From positions 23,175,253-23,239,252 of the forward strand of contig CM064632.1 of assembly GCA_032717465.1 (NCBI GenBank): 64,000 bases of DNA, read 5' to 3'. The notes beneath the pieces were generated by a model. That model did not search any database. It saw only the letters and a list, made by a program, of their open reading frames with translations, and was not told where the DNA came from. Made by a program: the position numbers and the translations under genes. Below are positions 47,655-59,109 of this stretch, one piece after another (position 1 is the stretch's first letter; each line of letters starts with the position of its first letter). This DNA is from Coenobita brevimanus (taxonomy: Eukaryota; Arthropoda; Malacostraca; Decapoda; Coenobitidae).

Positions 47655-49009
47655 GCTTGTCACAGTGGATCATCTACATAAGGGGTATATTCGCTGTTCA
47701 GTCAAAGTCTAACAGTTTAGTAAGATAACTGAAGTAGCAAGGTCGTACAAGAAAATTAAAAGAAAAGAAAGCGTTGTCATTTTAAAGTTTTTTTTTAGCC
47801 TGGCAAAAAGTAGCCCTAAGCGTAATTGATCACACATGGTAGCTCGTGTCAAATTAGGACTGACCCTTTTTGGGAATAGTTTTTAAGCGACTTCCTTTTA
47901 AGTTATTCAGTCATGTAATCATTGTGCTGTTTTTAAGGGAGATTTTCCTTCCTGCGACCAGATCATCTTAATCAACGTAGAACAGCCCATTTGGTAGTGA
48001 AGGGATTAGTGAAAGTTGTAACAAATCAACCAGATCGATAATATCCCTTAAACCGGTTTAAATAATATAATATTGCAAGAAAAATTTGAATCCTCATCGT
48101 ATGTAAGAAATTTTGCCTTAACTCTATCTGCTTCCACTCGATTGCTTCTCGACAAAATTAGGATCGACCAATAAAGAAAACAGTTGTAAACTTGGACAAC
48201 AAGCTTCCACTCCTAGGATGATGAGACTTGTTTGTCGGTAGGAAGAATGAAATAATCAAGTTCTTTCGTTATCAAAGGGCTACTGGAAACTTTTTGCTCC
48301 TGAGACGACGAGAGGCTACATCTGAGCTGAACACATTCGTTTGACGGTAGCAAGATATATTAAGATTTCTGTGGTTGTCACTTGGTTAACAGAGATGGTC
48401 TTTAGCTCTTAGATTTAACACCTAACAAATATGTGGTCCCTGCAGCCCACACATCAAGTAATTAAACACTGATGCCCACCTTCAATGATGTGTTAGTAAT
48501 ATATTCAGCAGTAACACATCATCAGCAGTAGGCACTAACGGGCGTATTATTGACAGGGCGACAGTGAAATCAGTTAACAGATTTTTAGTGTCATTTATTG
48601 AACACGTATTATTGTCAGTGATCAGCCCGCATCTCATATTACAGTGTGTAGTCAGCACTGATAGTGAAAGGCCAGGCATTTTGTATCAGAAGCACAGTTT
48701 TCAGGATTATCGTCAAAATATGTCAGGTTTCTTCACACTTTCGCATTCTTAGTTTTAATGATAATGCCATATTGCCCACCATATCATTTGTAATACGCTT
48801 CGCCTATCACATCCATATCTGGTGTTTTGGTATCATTGGAGGTATTTTCATTAACGTGCTGGTGTAGGTACAGCCATGAACAGAGACGCTAACATATCTC
48901 CGTCAGCTGTGGCAGTGGAGGGCGTTACGTGAATTTTCTTTATGTGATTACAATATGAAGCACACAACAAAAGAGTATGAGAAGGAAGAATACTCTCTGT
49001 AGTTTGGGG

Positions 49010-49195
49010 GGAGGGGATGAGACTGAGGAATGCAGGTCACAACGCCAGCCAGGACTGAACCCAGCTCATTACTCTGTCCACTCCACCACCACCTCCCTCC
49101 AGTCATTCTATTTTTATAATGTCTTACAGCGTAGACTTCAAATCCAGTCACTTTCCTGCAGCAGCCAGCGTCGAACCCAGGTCTATTCCCTCCAG
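49010..49195 (-). mobile_element. Possible tRNA-derived SINE fragment
   Basis: On the minus strand GGTGGTGGAGTGGACAGAG (A-box-like) is followed about 20 bases later by GGGTTCAGTCC (B-box-like, 49060-49050). A second B-like GGGTTCGACGC lies at 49178-49168. The head GTGGTGGTGGAGT is shared with 51080. Low certainty: boxes are imperfect and no cloverleaf was folded. Confidence 0.35.
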
Positions 49196-49392
49196 CACAG
49201 GCCTCATCTTCCCCGTTCCCCCTTTTATGTTCTCTCCCTTTATAATTTCTTACATCACCTGAGGCCCCGAGCCCACAGCCCCTTTGTTCTGATGGGAGCG
49301 TAGATTCTCACTTTACATCTCTCATTATCCGCCTGAAAAAGGGTTGAGGAGCGGCTACTTATACTCCTTCCCCTGACCTGAGAAGATACCGC

Positions 49393-49680
49393 CTTCTTCT
49401 TCTTCTTTTTCTTCTTAGTTTTCTTCTTCTTCTTCTGAGTTTACTTTTTCTTCTTCTTCTTAGTTTTTTTTCCTTCTTCTTCTTCTTTTTTCTCGTCTTC
49501 TTATTTGTATTCCTCTTCTTTTTTTTTTTCTTCTTCTTCTTTTCTTCTTCCGTCTTTCTTTTTCTTTTTCTTCTCCTCCTCCCATCAACATCTGTCATTA
49601 TATGGCTGAGGAGCAAAGCATTGTACTTTTTTTTTTTTTTTTTACCCTCCTCCTCCTCCTCTTCCTCCTCCTCCACAAGG
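49393..49680. repeat. (CTT)n/(TTC)n-rich tract
   Basis: Imperfect CTT triplets with T runs. The minus-strand Lys/Arg/Glu ORF is an artefact. Confidence 0.9.
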
Positions 49681-49776
49681 TTCCTACATTGCCATTCCTT
49701 TGAAAACAGGCCAGATGGTCACACAGTAACGTGCAGTACCTCCTTTGACCCATTCATATCTGATAATCGCTGAAAG

Positions 49777-49781
<5 letters not shown>

Positions 49782-49825
<44 letters not shown>

Positions 49826-49983
49826 CTTAAGTATCCTTTCCACTACGAGATATCTCGGTTAAAAGCTGAATTTAATGGTTTAGTAGTAGCAACAATAAAG
49901 TAGGCTTGCCGTACGTCATCACACTGAAGTGGTTGAATCATCCCTCATCCTCTCACCCTCTTCCTTCTTCGCCCTCTTGTATT

Positions 49984-50020
<37 letters not shown>
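49782..50020. repeat. (GA)n and (CT)n microsatellites
   Basis: GA run 49782-49824 and CT run 49986-50020. As inverse runs ~160 bp apart they could pair. Pyrimidine-rich sequence follows to about 50280, then CAT/CGT-rich triplets at 50407-50605. Confidence 0.9.
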
Positions 50021-50023
<3 letters not shown>

Positions 50024-50739
50024 TCCCCTCTCCTTTCACAAAAGCAGGATTTTCCTGACTTTCCTTATCTTTTAATTTAACTTCCCTAAGAACTTTTCTC
50101 ATGTCCTTCCCTTCCTCCTTCCATTCTCCCTCTCCCTCTTGCTCTCTGTCTCATGTTTTGTCTTCCATCTTCTTGGCCTCTTGCTTCTTTGTTCTTCGGC
50201 TTCTCTTCTCCTCCTCTTCCTTCGTCCTTTCCTATCTTCTCCTTCCCATCCTCCTCCCCCCTTCTCTCCTCCTCCCTTATTAACCCCCGTTGTTGCAGGT
50301 GGCGGTGGTCTCCCAAATTAACCATCCATGTAAAAATTAGGCACTGCTGATGAGATGAAGTTGGTGGTAGCCGTGATGAATATGTAAAGGCGTAGGACCT
50401 GCTGGAGGCACCCATCATCATCATCATCAACAGCAGCACCAGCAGTATCGTCGTCGTCACTCATTTTCATTCTTTCATTCGGCATTCATTTTCATCGTCT
50501 CATTATCATTGGCATCATCGTCGTCATCCCCTCTTCCTCGTCCTCTACCTCCTTGTCCTCCTCCTCTTCCTCACCACCACCGCCACCAACAACAACAACA
50601 ATTACGCTGCAGCCATAAGCCTGATTTCCTTTAAATATCTGGATCCACATAGAGAAAGAGCAAAGCATAAATCTATAGACCAAGCAACAAAGTACCTAGT
50701 GAAGTGGATACTTGTTGCATCGATTTATATTTCACGTAA

Positions 50740-51085
50740 TGTGCATTTTTTTCATAATGTGTCCGACTCTGGACATTGACTTAGCAGCCCGTTCCCTATG
50801 GCCCAGCAGTCCCTTTACGTCTCACACATCCCCAGATGTTTAACTTTCGGCGCTAACACCCACCGTCAATGTTGAAAACATGCTAGGGTTGTCTCATAAA
50901 GGACTGGTGTGTTGGCCTTAGCGGGAAGTTTTTATTACATGTCGGTGGGTCATTATGGCAGATCACAATTTCATTTTGTGACAGTCAGATTCTTAAGCAG
51001 TTCCCTGCCCCAGCAGGAAATCGAATTAGCGTTCATTAGAACAACAGATAACCTCTCTACCGACTCCACCACCACGTCCCCCCTT
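50740..51085 (-). mobile_element. Probable tRNA-derived SINE, most complete copy
   Basis: Minus strand from 51085: GTGGTGGAGTCGGTAGAG (A-box-like), then AATTCGATTTCCTG (B-box-like, near 51022). The body contains GACGGTGGGTGTTAGCGCCG, GGGACTGCTGGGCC and GCTGCTAAGTCAATGTCC. Body blocks recur at 57715-57830 (plus strand) and 2984-3090 (minus strand). Confidence 0.5.
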
Positions 51086-51141
51086 CTCAAGCTATAAGCC
51101 TTCCTTTTTGCTCGGTCAGATAGATCAAAATATATATTTGG

Positions 51142-53990
51142 ATGTTAAACAAACTGAAATCGATGAAGATCTATGCATACAATGTAAGAAGCCTCGCAGA
51201 AGATTACAAACTTGATAACCTGATGACTGAACTGGAAAACATTAGTTGGGATATTATAGGTTTGAATGAGATCTGCAGAAAAGAAGAAAAAGTAATTCAG
51301 CTCGAAGGCAGCAAACACCTATTTTACTACAGAGGAAAGGAAAATGAAAGAGTTAGTGGTGTAGGATTTCTAATTAACAGAAATCTTGCAGACAACATTG
51401 TTAAATTCAGCAGTGTATCTGACAGAGCAGCATTTGTTGTCATTAGACTATGCAAAAAATATACCATGAAAGTCATACAAGTATATGCACCAACTTCTCA
51501 AAGCCCAGATGAAGATAGAAACATTCTATGATGACATCTCCCGGACTATGGAAGAAGAAAAGACAACATATACTATACTCATGGGAGACTTCAATGCAAA
51601 AGTTGGGAAATCGAAAAATGGAGGAGCATGTGTGGGAAAATTTGGAGTGGGAGAAAGGAATGAAAGAGGAGAAATACTGGTAAATTTTGCTGAAATGTTT
51701 AACATGAGAATAATGAACACAGTCTTCCACAAAAGAACAGAGAGAAAGTGGACCTGGAGAAGCCCAAATGGAGAAATAAAGAATGAAATCGACTTCATTA
51801 TAGCAGATAAAAATAACACGATCACAAATGTCACAGTTATCAACAAAGTAAATATAGGTAGTGATCATAGAATGGTGGGTTGCACAGCCAGATTTAATTT
51901 CAGAAATGAAAGAAGGAAGATGATTAAAGATAAAAAGATACGCCTAATAATTGTAAACGAAAACAAAGCAGCCTTTCAGTTGGAAGTAAGGAACAGATTT
52001 CAGGCTCTAAGTAATGCTGAATGTGACATTGATGAGCTGAATGACGGACTAACAAAAGTGCTAAGAGAATTAGCAGAGGTAGTAGGAAAACCTAATACAA
52101 TCAAAGCCAAGAAGTATTCAGAAAAGACACTCGAGCTTAAGAAAAAACGAAAGGAAATGAAAGTAAAGACAAGGAAAGACGAAATAGAACGAGCAGAATT
52201 AAATAAGCTTATCAACAAAAGACAAAGAGAAGAAAAAAGAAAGAGAAAAATGGATCAAATCAAAGAAACCATCAAAAATGGAAAAAGTCTGAAACCGGTC
52301 CGAAGTAAAATGGCACTAGGAAAGCAACAAATGACATCACTGAAAGAAAAAAAACGGTGAAATCATTAAATGCAGAGATAAGATGGTGAAGAGAGTTGAA
52401 GAATTTTACAAAGAACTGTATGCATCAAAGACAGTAGTACCAATAGCTAACTTTTCAGTTGACACAAGTGAAATACCTGAGGTAACACCAGACGAAGTAA
52501 ATATTTGTCTTAAAAATATGAAAAGAGGGAAGGCTTCGGGAGAAGATGGAGTAGTAACAGATTTACGTTTGGATGTCGGAGTAGAAGTACAAAATAGGCT
52601 TGCTCACTAATTTACCCACTGCATAAAACAGAAGAAAATTCCCAAAACATGGTGTAATGCAATAGTTATTTGACTCTACAAAAAAGGTGACTCAAAAGAT
52701 CTTAGTAACTATAGACCCATTAGCTTATTATCAGTCATTTACAAACTCTTCACTAAAGTCCTTACGAACAGAATAACAACAATTTTGGAGGAAAACAAAC
52801 CTCGTGAACAGGCAGGATTCCGAAGCGGGTATTCGACCATTGATCATCTACATACAATGAACCAGCTAAATGAGAAAACTACAGAATATAATAAACAACT
52901 GTGTTTAGGTTTTGTTGATTATGAAAAGGCTTTCGACTCAGTGGAGCACATAGCAATTATAAATTCAATGCGAGAACAAGGAGTGAATGAGAACATTGTA
53001 AACCTGCTCGAAAACATATATAAAGAGGGAACTGCTACAATTAAATTACATAAGGACTCAGAAAAAATTAAGATTGAGCAGAGCGTGCGTCAGGGAGATA
53101 CAATTTCACCAAAATTATTTACGGCATGCCTAGAAAGTATTTTCAGAAAGCTAGACTGGGAAAACATAGGAGTGAACATTAATGGAGAAAAGCTAAACCA
53201 TTTAAGATTTGCAGATGACATTGTCCTAATCTCAGAAACAGCAGAGGCATTGCAAGAAATGTTAAATGACCTGAACAGAGAAAGTCTGAAAGTAGGACTG
53301 AAGATGAAACGAAGTAAAACTAAAGTAATGTTTAATCCACAAACACCAAAGAGCGTTATCAGAATAAGCGATGAAATTCTTGAAGAAGTTAAGGAGTACA
53401 ACTGCTTGGGACAAAGACGAAAATTAACGAAAGATCATGATAGCGAAATAAAAAGACGCATTACAATTGGATGGAAAGCTTTCGGTAAACATAGAGACAT
53501 TGTGAAAAGTAGCTTGCCAGTTTGTATGAAACGAAAAGTATATAACGAATGTATAATTCCAGGTATGACGTATGGTTGTTAGACCTGGAAACTGACAAAA
53601 TCAATGGAAAATAAATTAATCCGTTCTCAGAGAGCAATGGAAAGGTCAATGTTGGGAATATCTTTAAGAGACAGGAAAAGATCAACTTGGGTGAGAGAGC
53701 AGACTAAAGTCAAAGATATTGTGGGGGTTATAAAGGAACAGAAATGGAGGTGGGCAGGCCATGTAGCAAGAATAAGGGATAACCGATGGAACAAGAGGCT
53801 TACTGACTGGACACCAAGAGAATGTAAGCGTAGCAGAAAAAGACCAGACAGGAGATGGACAGATGAGATAGAGAAATTTGCATGGAAAACGTGGCAAAGA
53901 TTGGCTCAGTCAAGGAATTCGTGGAAAAGGTTGGGGGAGGCCTTTGTTCAGCAGTGGACTAGTTATGGCTGATGATGATGATAATGATGA
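51142..53990 (+). pseudogene. RTE-like LINE ORF (endonuclease + reverse transcriptase), near full length
   Basis: A single-ORF non-LTR retrotransposon broken by two frameshifts (near 51500 and 52360) and stops (TAA 52608, TGA 52671, TAG 53580). The endonuclease starts at the ATG at 51142 (or the in-frame one at 51163): YAYNVRSL, GLNEICRKE, GDFNAKVGKS, WTWRSPNG and SDHRMV are the APE-type motifs. RT: KRGKASGEDGV, NYRPISLLS, EQAGFRSGYST, FVDYEKAFDSVEH, VRQGDTISPKLF, and catalytic FADD at 53208-53219. The C-terminal KWRWAGHVARI is an RTE-clade hallmark. The stop at 53970 is followed at once by a (GATGAT)n tail, as is usual for RTE 3' ends. Seen: motifs and breaks. Known: clade features. Inferred: a dead copy. 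Confidence 0.92.
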
Positions 53991-53993
53991 TGA

Positions 53994-54083
<90 letters not shown>
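53972..54083. repeat. (GAT)n-(TA)n-(GA)n microsatellites at the RTE 3' end
   Basis: GATGATGAT tail to 53996, TA run to 54050, GA run to 54083, then a G9 run near 54094. They directly follow the LINE stop codon. Confidence 0.93.
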
Positions 54084-54087
<4 letters not shown>

Positions 54088-54170
54088 GTGGGGGGGGGAC
54101 TAATAAAGGTACAGCTCATCACTGTAATCTGTGTTACCCAGCTTTACCTAGACTTACATACCTTACTTAA

Positions 54171-54361
54171 CCCCCTGGGGGTAGGAGGGGGTTTCAAGAA
54201 TACTCCCCCAGTATCCCTGCTTGTCGTAAAAGGCGACTAAAAGGGATGGCGGAGGGTTCGTGCCCCTCCCCGGAAAACAACTAACTAAAAAAACAAACCA
54301 GAAGCCTTGGACAAGGACTGACCAAACGATGACGACCCAGGACTAGACAAAGGACTCGGTA
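54171..54361 (+). promoter_or_regulatory. Structured 5' leader of the second RTE-like LINE
   Basis: Three potential hairpins lie in a row: CTGGGGG/CCCCCAG (54175-54181/54205-54211), ATCCCT/AGGGAT (54213-54218/54242-54247) enclosing GTCG/CGAC (54223-54226/54234-54237), and GGAGGG/CCCTCC (54251-54256/54264-54269). An A-rich linker leads to the ATG at 54362. I recall the CTTGTCGTAAAAGGCGACTA block as recurrent in arthropod repeats. Confidence 0.65.
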
Positions 54362-57300
54362 ATGGCTACGTGGAATGTAAGAGGAGCGAATGATGAGGTG
54401 AAAGAGAGAGAGATTGTCCAGGTGCTTGAGGGTGCAAAAGTGGATGTATGTGGAATAACTGAAACAAAATGGAGAGGAGAAAGTGTGAGAGAATGGGAGT
54501 ATGGATGGGGTATATGTGCAGGAGTAGGTGAGAATGAGAGGGCAAAGGAAGGAGTATGTATAGTTGTGAGTAAAAGATGGAAGAAGAGCATAAGACAGTA
54601 TGGATCAGTTGAGTCAAGGATTGTGTGGGTAAAGTTGAAAGTTGGAATACAAATGTGGGCGATTGTGTGTGTGTGTATGCGCCAACGCAAGATCGTGCTA
54701 GCAGAGTGAGAGAAGAGTTCTGGACAAATGTGGAAGTGTGCATGGAAACGTTTGGAAGGAATGAGAGAGTGTTTTTGATCGATGATATGAATGGTAAAGT
54801 AGGGAATGTGAAGGTGGATGGAATAGTTGGTGAGTGGGGTGTGCCTGCTGCGATAGATGAGAATGGCAATGCGTTAGTGGACATTTGTGCGGGAGGGGGT
54901 TGGTGATAGCCAATACCCTCTTTAGGCATAAAATGATCCACAGGTATAAATGGCGAGTGATGAGAAGGGCGAGTGGTGAACTGAATGAAAGGAAGGCAAT
55001 GATTGATTATGTGTGTGTGGATGAAAGTATGCGAAGATGTGTAGTGGATGCAAGAGCTTATAGAGGTTGGGGGAGTGGACTTTCTGACCACTACTTGGTG
55101 GTGGCCAGAATTAGGATACAAGTAAGATGGAGGAATAGAAGAAGGGAAAGACGAGAGGAAGGAGTAGTTGCAAGGAGAGTGGAAAGGTTACAAGTGGATG
55201 AGAAAAAGGCAGACTATAAGAGAGAAGTGGAGGAACGATTGGGCAAATATGAATTGAAGCAGATGGGGGACGTGGAAGGTGTGTGCAGGATATTTACAGA
55301 AGAAATATGTGCAGCATGTGATGTGGTGTGTGGGAGGAAGAGAAGACGGAGGGGGTTGCAAGGAACAGCGTTGTGGACTGAAGAGGTGAGACAGGCTGTG
55401 GCACAAAAGAAGAAAGCATACAATGAATGGATGAGAAATAGGGGCGTTTAAGATGTTGAGAGGCGGAGGAGAGAGTTCTATGTAGAAAGAAAGAGAGAGG
55501 TGAAAAGATTAGTAAGAGAGAGTAAGAAGAGAGTGGATGAGGAATTTGGAAGGAATTTGAGTGTAAAGTGGAGGGACTGTAAGAAGATGTTCTGGAAATA
55601 GGTGAAGAGAGTAAGACAGGGTGGAAGTGAGGTTAGCAGGGGAGTGAAAGATAAAAATGGTAGATTACTAGTGGAGAGGGGAGAAAAAGTGAGCAGATGG
55701 AGAGAACACTTTAAGGAATTGTTGAACATAGAGGATGGAAGTAATGCGAGTATAAGTGGCTGGGGAATGGCTGGGAGAAGGAGGGAGGTGAGAAGACAGG
55801 AAGAAATCAGTAGGATAGAAGTTGTGGAAGCAATGAAGAAAGTCAAAATGGGGAAACCCCCAGGAATTGATGGAGTGTATGGTGAAATGCTGAAGCATGG
55901 GGGAGAGATAGTAGTAGAATGGATGTGGAAGATGTGCAGATTTGTCTGGGAGGAAGGTAGAGTCCCGGAGGATTGGAAGTCAGGTATAATTATTCCCTTG
56001 TACAAAGGAAAAGGGGAAAAAGAAGTGTGTGGTAATCATAGGGGCATTTGTCTTCTTAGTATAATAGGAAAAGGGTATGGTAGGATACTTATTGACAGAG
56101 TTAGAGAAAGAACAGAGGAATTAGTTGAAGAAGAACAGGGAGCCTTTAGGAAGGGAAGAGGTTGTGTAGATCAGATATTCATTCTTAGATCTTTAATGGA
56201 AAAGTTTCTAGAGAAGGGAAAGAAGTTGTATGCGGCTTTCATGGATTTGGAGAAAGCATATGACAGGGTGGATAGACAAGGATTGTGGAAAGTATTAAGA
56301 ATATATGGAGTAGATGGGAAGTTGTTGAATGATGTGAAGTGTATGTATGATGGTGCTAAGGCTGCAGTGCGTGTGGATGGTGGACTAAGTGAATTTTTCT
56401 CTTTGGAGGTTGGTTGAAACAGGGATGTGTCATGTCTCCATGGTTGTTCAATCTGTTCATGGATGGGGTAATAAAAGAGGTACAAGGTAGGGTAGTGGAT
56501 GTTGGAGTGGCCCTGGTGAGAGAGGATAGTGTTTGGAAACTCCCTGTACTGTTGTTTGCAGATGATACTGTGTTGTTGAGTGAAGACGAAGGGGAGCTGC
56601 AAGGTTTGGTGGATGAGTTTGGGAGAGTGTGCAAGAAACGGAATCTAAAGGTGAATGTAGGGAAGAGTAAAGTGATGGTCTTTGAGAGAGGTGAAGTCAG
56701 TGAATGTACAGCGAGGTTGGATGGTGAGGAATTGGAAAATGTGAGTACGTTTAAGTACTTGGGTAGTGTGATGAGTAAGGATGGAGGTTTGGAGGGTGAA
56801 ATGCTTGAAAGGTACAGCGAGGTTGGATGGTGAGGAATTGGAAAATGTGAGTACGTTTAAGTACTTGGGTAGTGTGATGAGTAAGGATGGAGGTTTGGAG
56901 GGTGAAATGCTTGAAAGGGTACAGCAGGGAAGAAAGGTTGCTGGTTCTTTGAAAGCAGTGATAAGAAACAGGGAAGTGAGCATGGAAGTGAAAAAGTTAC
57001 TACATGACAGTATTGTGATACCAACTCTAACGTATGGAAGTGAAGCTTGGACATTGTTGGAAGGACACAAGTCAAGAGTGAGAGCAGTGGAAATGAGTTA
57101 TTTAAGAGGAGCCTGTGGAGTCACATGGAGAGACAGGCTGACGAATGAGGATATAAAGGAGCGTTGTGGTGTGGATGTGGATGTGATAGGAAGTGTTATT
57201 AGGAACACACTGAGGTGGTTTGGCCATGTGGAGAGGATGGAGGGTGAAAGACTGACGAAGAGAGTGTATGTGAGTGAGGTGGAGGGGGGAAGAGGGAGGG

Positions 57301-57440
57301 GGAGGCAGAGGATGAGATGGAGGGATGGGGTGGAGAGGTATAGGAGAGAGGGGGGTGTGAGTTGGGAGCAGGGCAGTGAAATGGCGGGGGACAGGACGAC
57401 GTGGAGGCGATTTGTTTGTGGCCACCCCAAACGGGATTGA
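54362..57440 (+). pseudogene. RTE-like LINE ORF, near full length, recently broken
   Basis: Endonuclease from 54362: TWNVRGAND, GITETKWRG, IDDMNGKVG (first D where G is usual) and SDHYLVVARI. RT: GKPPGIDGVYGEM, NHRGICLLS, EQGAFRKGRGC, FMDLEKAYDRVDR, GCVMSPWLFNLF and catalytic FADD at 56555-56566. C-terminal: YGSEAWTL, LRWFGHVERM, and a final HPKRD before TGA 57438-57440. Lesions are a shift in a TG run (~54665-54680), a shift in a G run (~54897), TAA 55449, TAG 55599, a shift at ~56410 and a 106-bp tandem duplication (56706-56917). If the duplication is ignored, the two flanking frames join. The 3' tail GGCGTCTGGCA is followed by TAGATAG repeats. Compared with 51142 it is a different RTE family. 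Confidence 0.92.
56706..56917 (+). repeat. 106-bp perfect tandem duplication in the RT gene
   Basis: 56706-56811 and 56812-56917 appear identical. Both start GTACAGCGAGG, and GTACAGC also occurs right after the second copy (56919-56925). The duplication length is not a multiple of three, so it shifts the frame. Confidence 0.93.
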
Positions 57441-57714
57441 GGCGTCTGGCAGTAGATAGTAGTAGATAGACTTAGTCCAGAACATCGATGACGAATCTCA
57501 CCTAAAGACCTAACCCAGCCCAGCCTAACGTCTCATCTAACCAAACTTTGAAATAAACTATCCTCACCTAGTCTCTTTAGGACGTCATCTGCCACATTTC
57601 ACCTAATAGCATAAGCCAGTCTATTCTCTTACGTAGCTTTAAACTCTCGCACCCACTCCGCGTGTACCATCGCACCAGCCCTGATTGAGACTGCCCTAAC
57701 ACGTATTTAGTATG

Positions 57715-57830
57715 GACTGTGGGTATTAGCGCTGAAGTGATATGTGAAGGTGTGTGTCATATAGGAGGGTTGTTGGGCTTCGGAGAATGGGTTAACAAGT
57801 CAGTTCCCTGATCTGGACACGTAAGACATA
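57715..57830 (+). repeat. SINE-like body, copy 3
   Basis: Plus-strand match to the minus strand of 50740-50880: GACTGTGGGTATTAGCGCTG, AGGGTTGTTGGGCTTCGG, GGGTTAACAAGTCA and CTGGACACGTAAGA correspond block by block. No tRNA-like head is found. Confidence 0.55.
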
Positions 57831-57934
57831 ATAAAACAAAACCAGGACGCAAATGCAGGAGAGCCATGAGGGAGAGGTGTGAGATGGTAAGCGGGTCAGA
57901 CAGAGTATCTAACCAAACATCACCTATAATTCAT

Positions 57935-58148
57935 TCATTGTAACTTGGTGGAGATTTTCGTACTTTTGCAGTTTATTTCCCGTAGTTCACTGACAGGAGA
58001 GAAAAAATTACAATGGCTGTGCATTTCTTCATTCAACTTCGTGGCTAGCACCATATTCTAGTGTTAGTCTCTTGCTACAGGTCAACATTCAAGATGGAGA
58101 GATTGTAGTTTTGAGCTTACCGTAGGTAAAATGAACACAGTATAAACT
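57935..58148 (+). repeat. ~210-bp dispersed repeat, copy 3
   Basis: Aligns with 23445-23655 and 41170-41388. It keeps GTAACTTGG, TTTTGCAGTTTAT, GTAGTTCACTGACAG, TGGCTAGCACCATATTCTAG and GTTTTGAGCTTACCGTAG. Confidence 0.75.
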
Positions 58149-58189
58149 TTCGTTACCTAAACTTACCTCACCTCTGACATAAAATTACC

Positions 58190-58620
58190 GATGCTGACTA
58201 TCTTATCCAAGTTGACCCAGTCCAACCAAACCTAACCTAACTTAATGTAACCTAACTTGACCCTACCTTACCTCTACCCTATACGTTATCTTTCCTTCCC
58301 CTAACTTATTTCAACATAACCTCACCTAACGTAACTTAGTCTAACCTATATTAACTATTGCCTAAACTAAGCTAACCCATCTCACCCACCCTTACACTAC
58401 CTAACCTTAACCTAAGCTAACTTAACCTTGCTTACCTGACGCCTATACTGAACTAACCCATCCTACCCTAACGTGTCCAAAATTAACCATTCCTAAGCTG
58501 ACCCACCTAACCTAATTAAACCTAACCTAACTTTGCCTTAACTAGCCTTACCTAACATCTGACATAAGCTGACTCGCCTTAGCGTAACCTAACCAAACCT
58601 AACCTAGCCGGCTTAGTCCC
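58190..58620. repeat. Degenerate CCTAA (telomere-like) tract 1
   Basis: Dozens of CCTAA, CTTAA and CCTTA pentamers with short runs such as AACCTAACCTAACTT. The perfect pentamer is the complement of the arthropod telomere repeat TTAGG. Similar tracts lie at 58855-59035, 59640-59850, 60075-60190, 61720-61930 and 62195-62300. Confidence 0.7.
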
Positions 58621-58713
58621 GTCCATCATCTCCCTCCTTCCCCATTGCCCCCACCCTCCCCCCATCTCTTGTTACCGTGCCTCATTAGCCAAGCTCTTTC
58701 TGTTTCAAGAGGT

Positions 58714-58770
<57 letters not shown>
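58714..58770. repeat. (GA)n microsatellite
   Basis: Perfect GA run between CCTAA tracts. The upstream CCTCATTAGCCAAGCTCTTTC is a partial copy of the flank of the 15-bp minisatellites. Confidence 0.95.
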
Positions 58771-58773
<3 letters not shown>

Positions 58774-58854
58774 ACAAAGGGGGGAGGGAGGACGGAGAAG
58801 AGTGGGTCGTAAGAGGAGCTGGGAGAGTACGCCTGACCAAACATCGCCTTGTCA

Positions 58855-59035
58855 CACCTAAGTTGCCCTTACCTTACTAACCTAACTTAACCTAAGCTAA
58901 CTTCACCAGACCTTACCAAATGAGAGTAAACCAAATCTAACTTAACCCAACTTTATTTTTACCTGACCTAGCCTAACCTAAGCTAATGAAACTCACCTAG
59001 CCTGGGCTAATTTGATCTCACCTAACTGATCTAAT
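58855..59035. repeat. Degenerate CCTAA tract 2
   Basis: Same composition as 58190-58620, with runs such as CCTAACTTAACCTAAGCTAA. Confidence 0.65.
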
Positions 59036-59109
59036 ACCGTATTTGACGCTAACCTTTATTGCTCAAACTATCAAGCCAGTTCCTTTCCCAGATCATAAAC
59101 AAGGCCACC

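Noticed and set aside
54171..54270. HDV-like self-cleaving ribozyme
   Set aside because: A 7-bp P1 (CTGGGGG/CCCCCAG) and a possible P2 exist, but P3, the joining-strand length and the catalytic C context do not fit. Kept only as structured leader.
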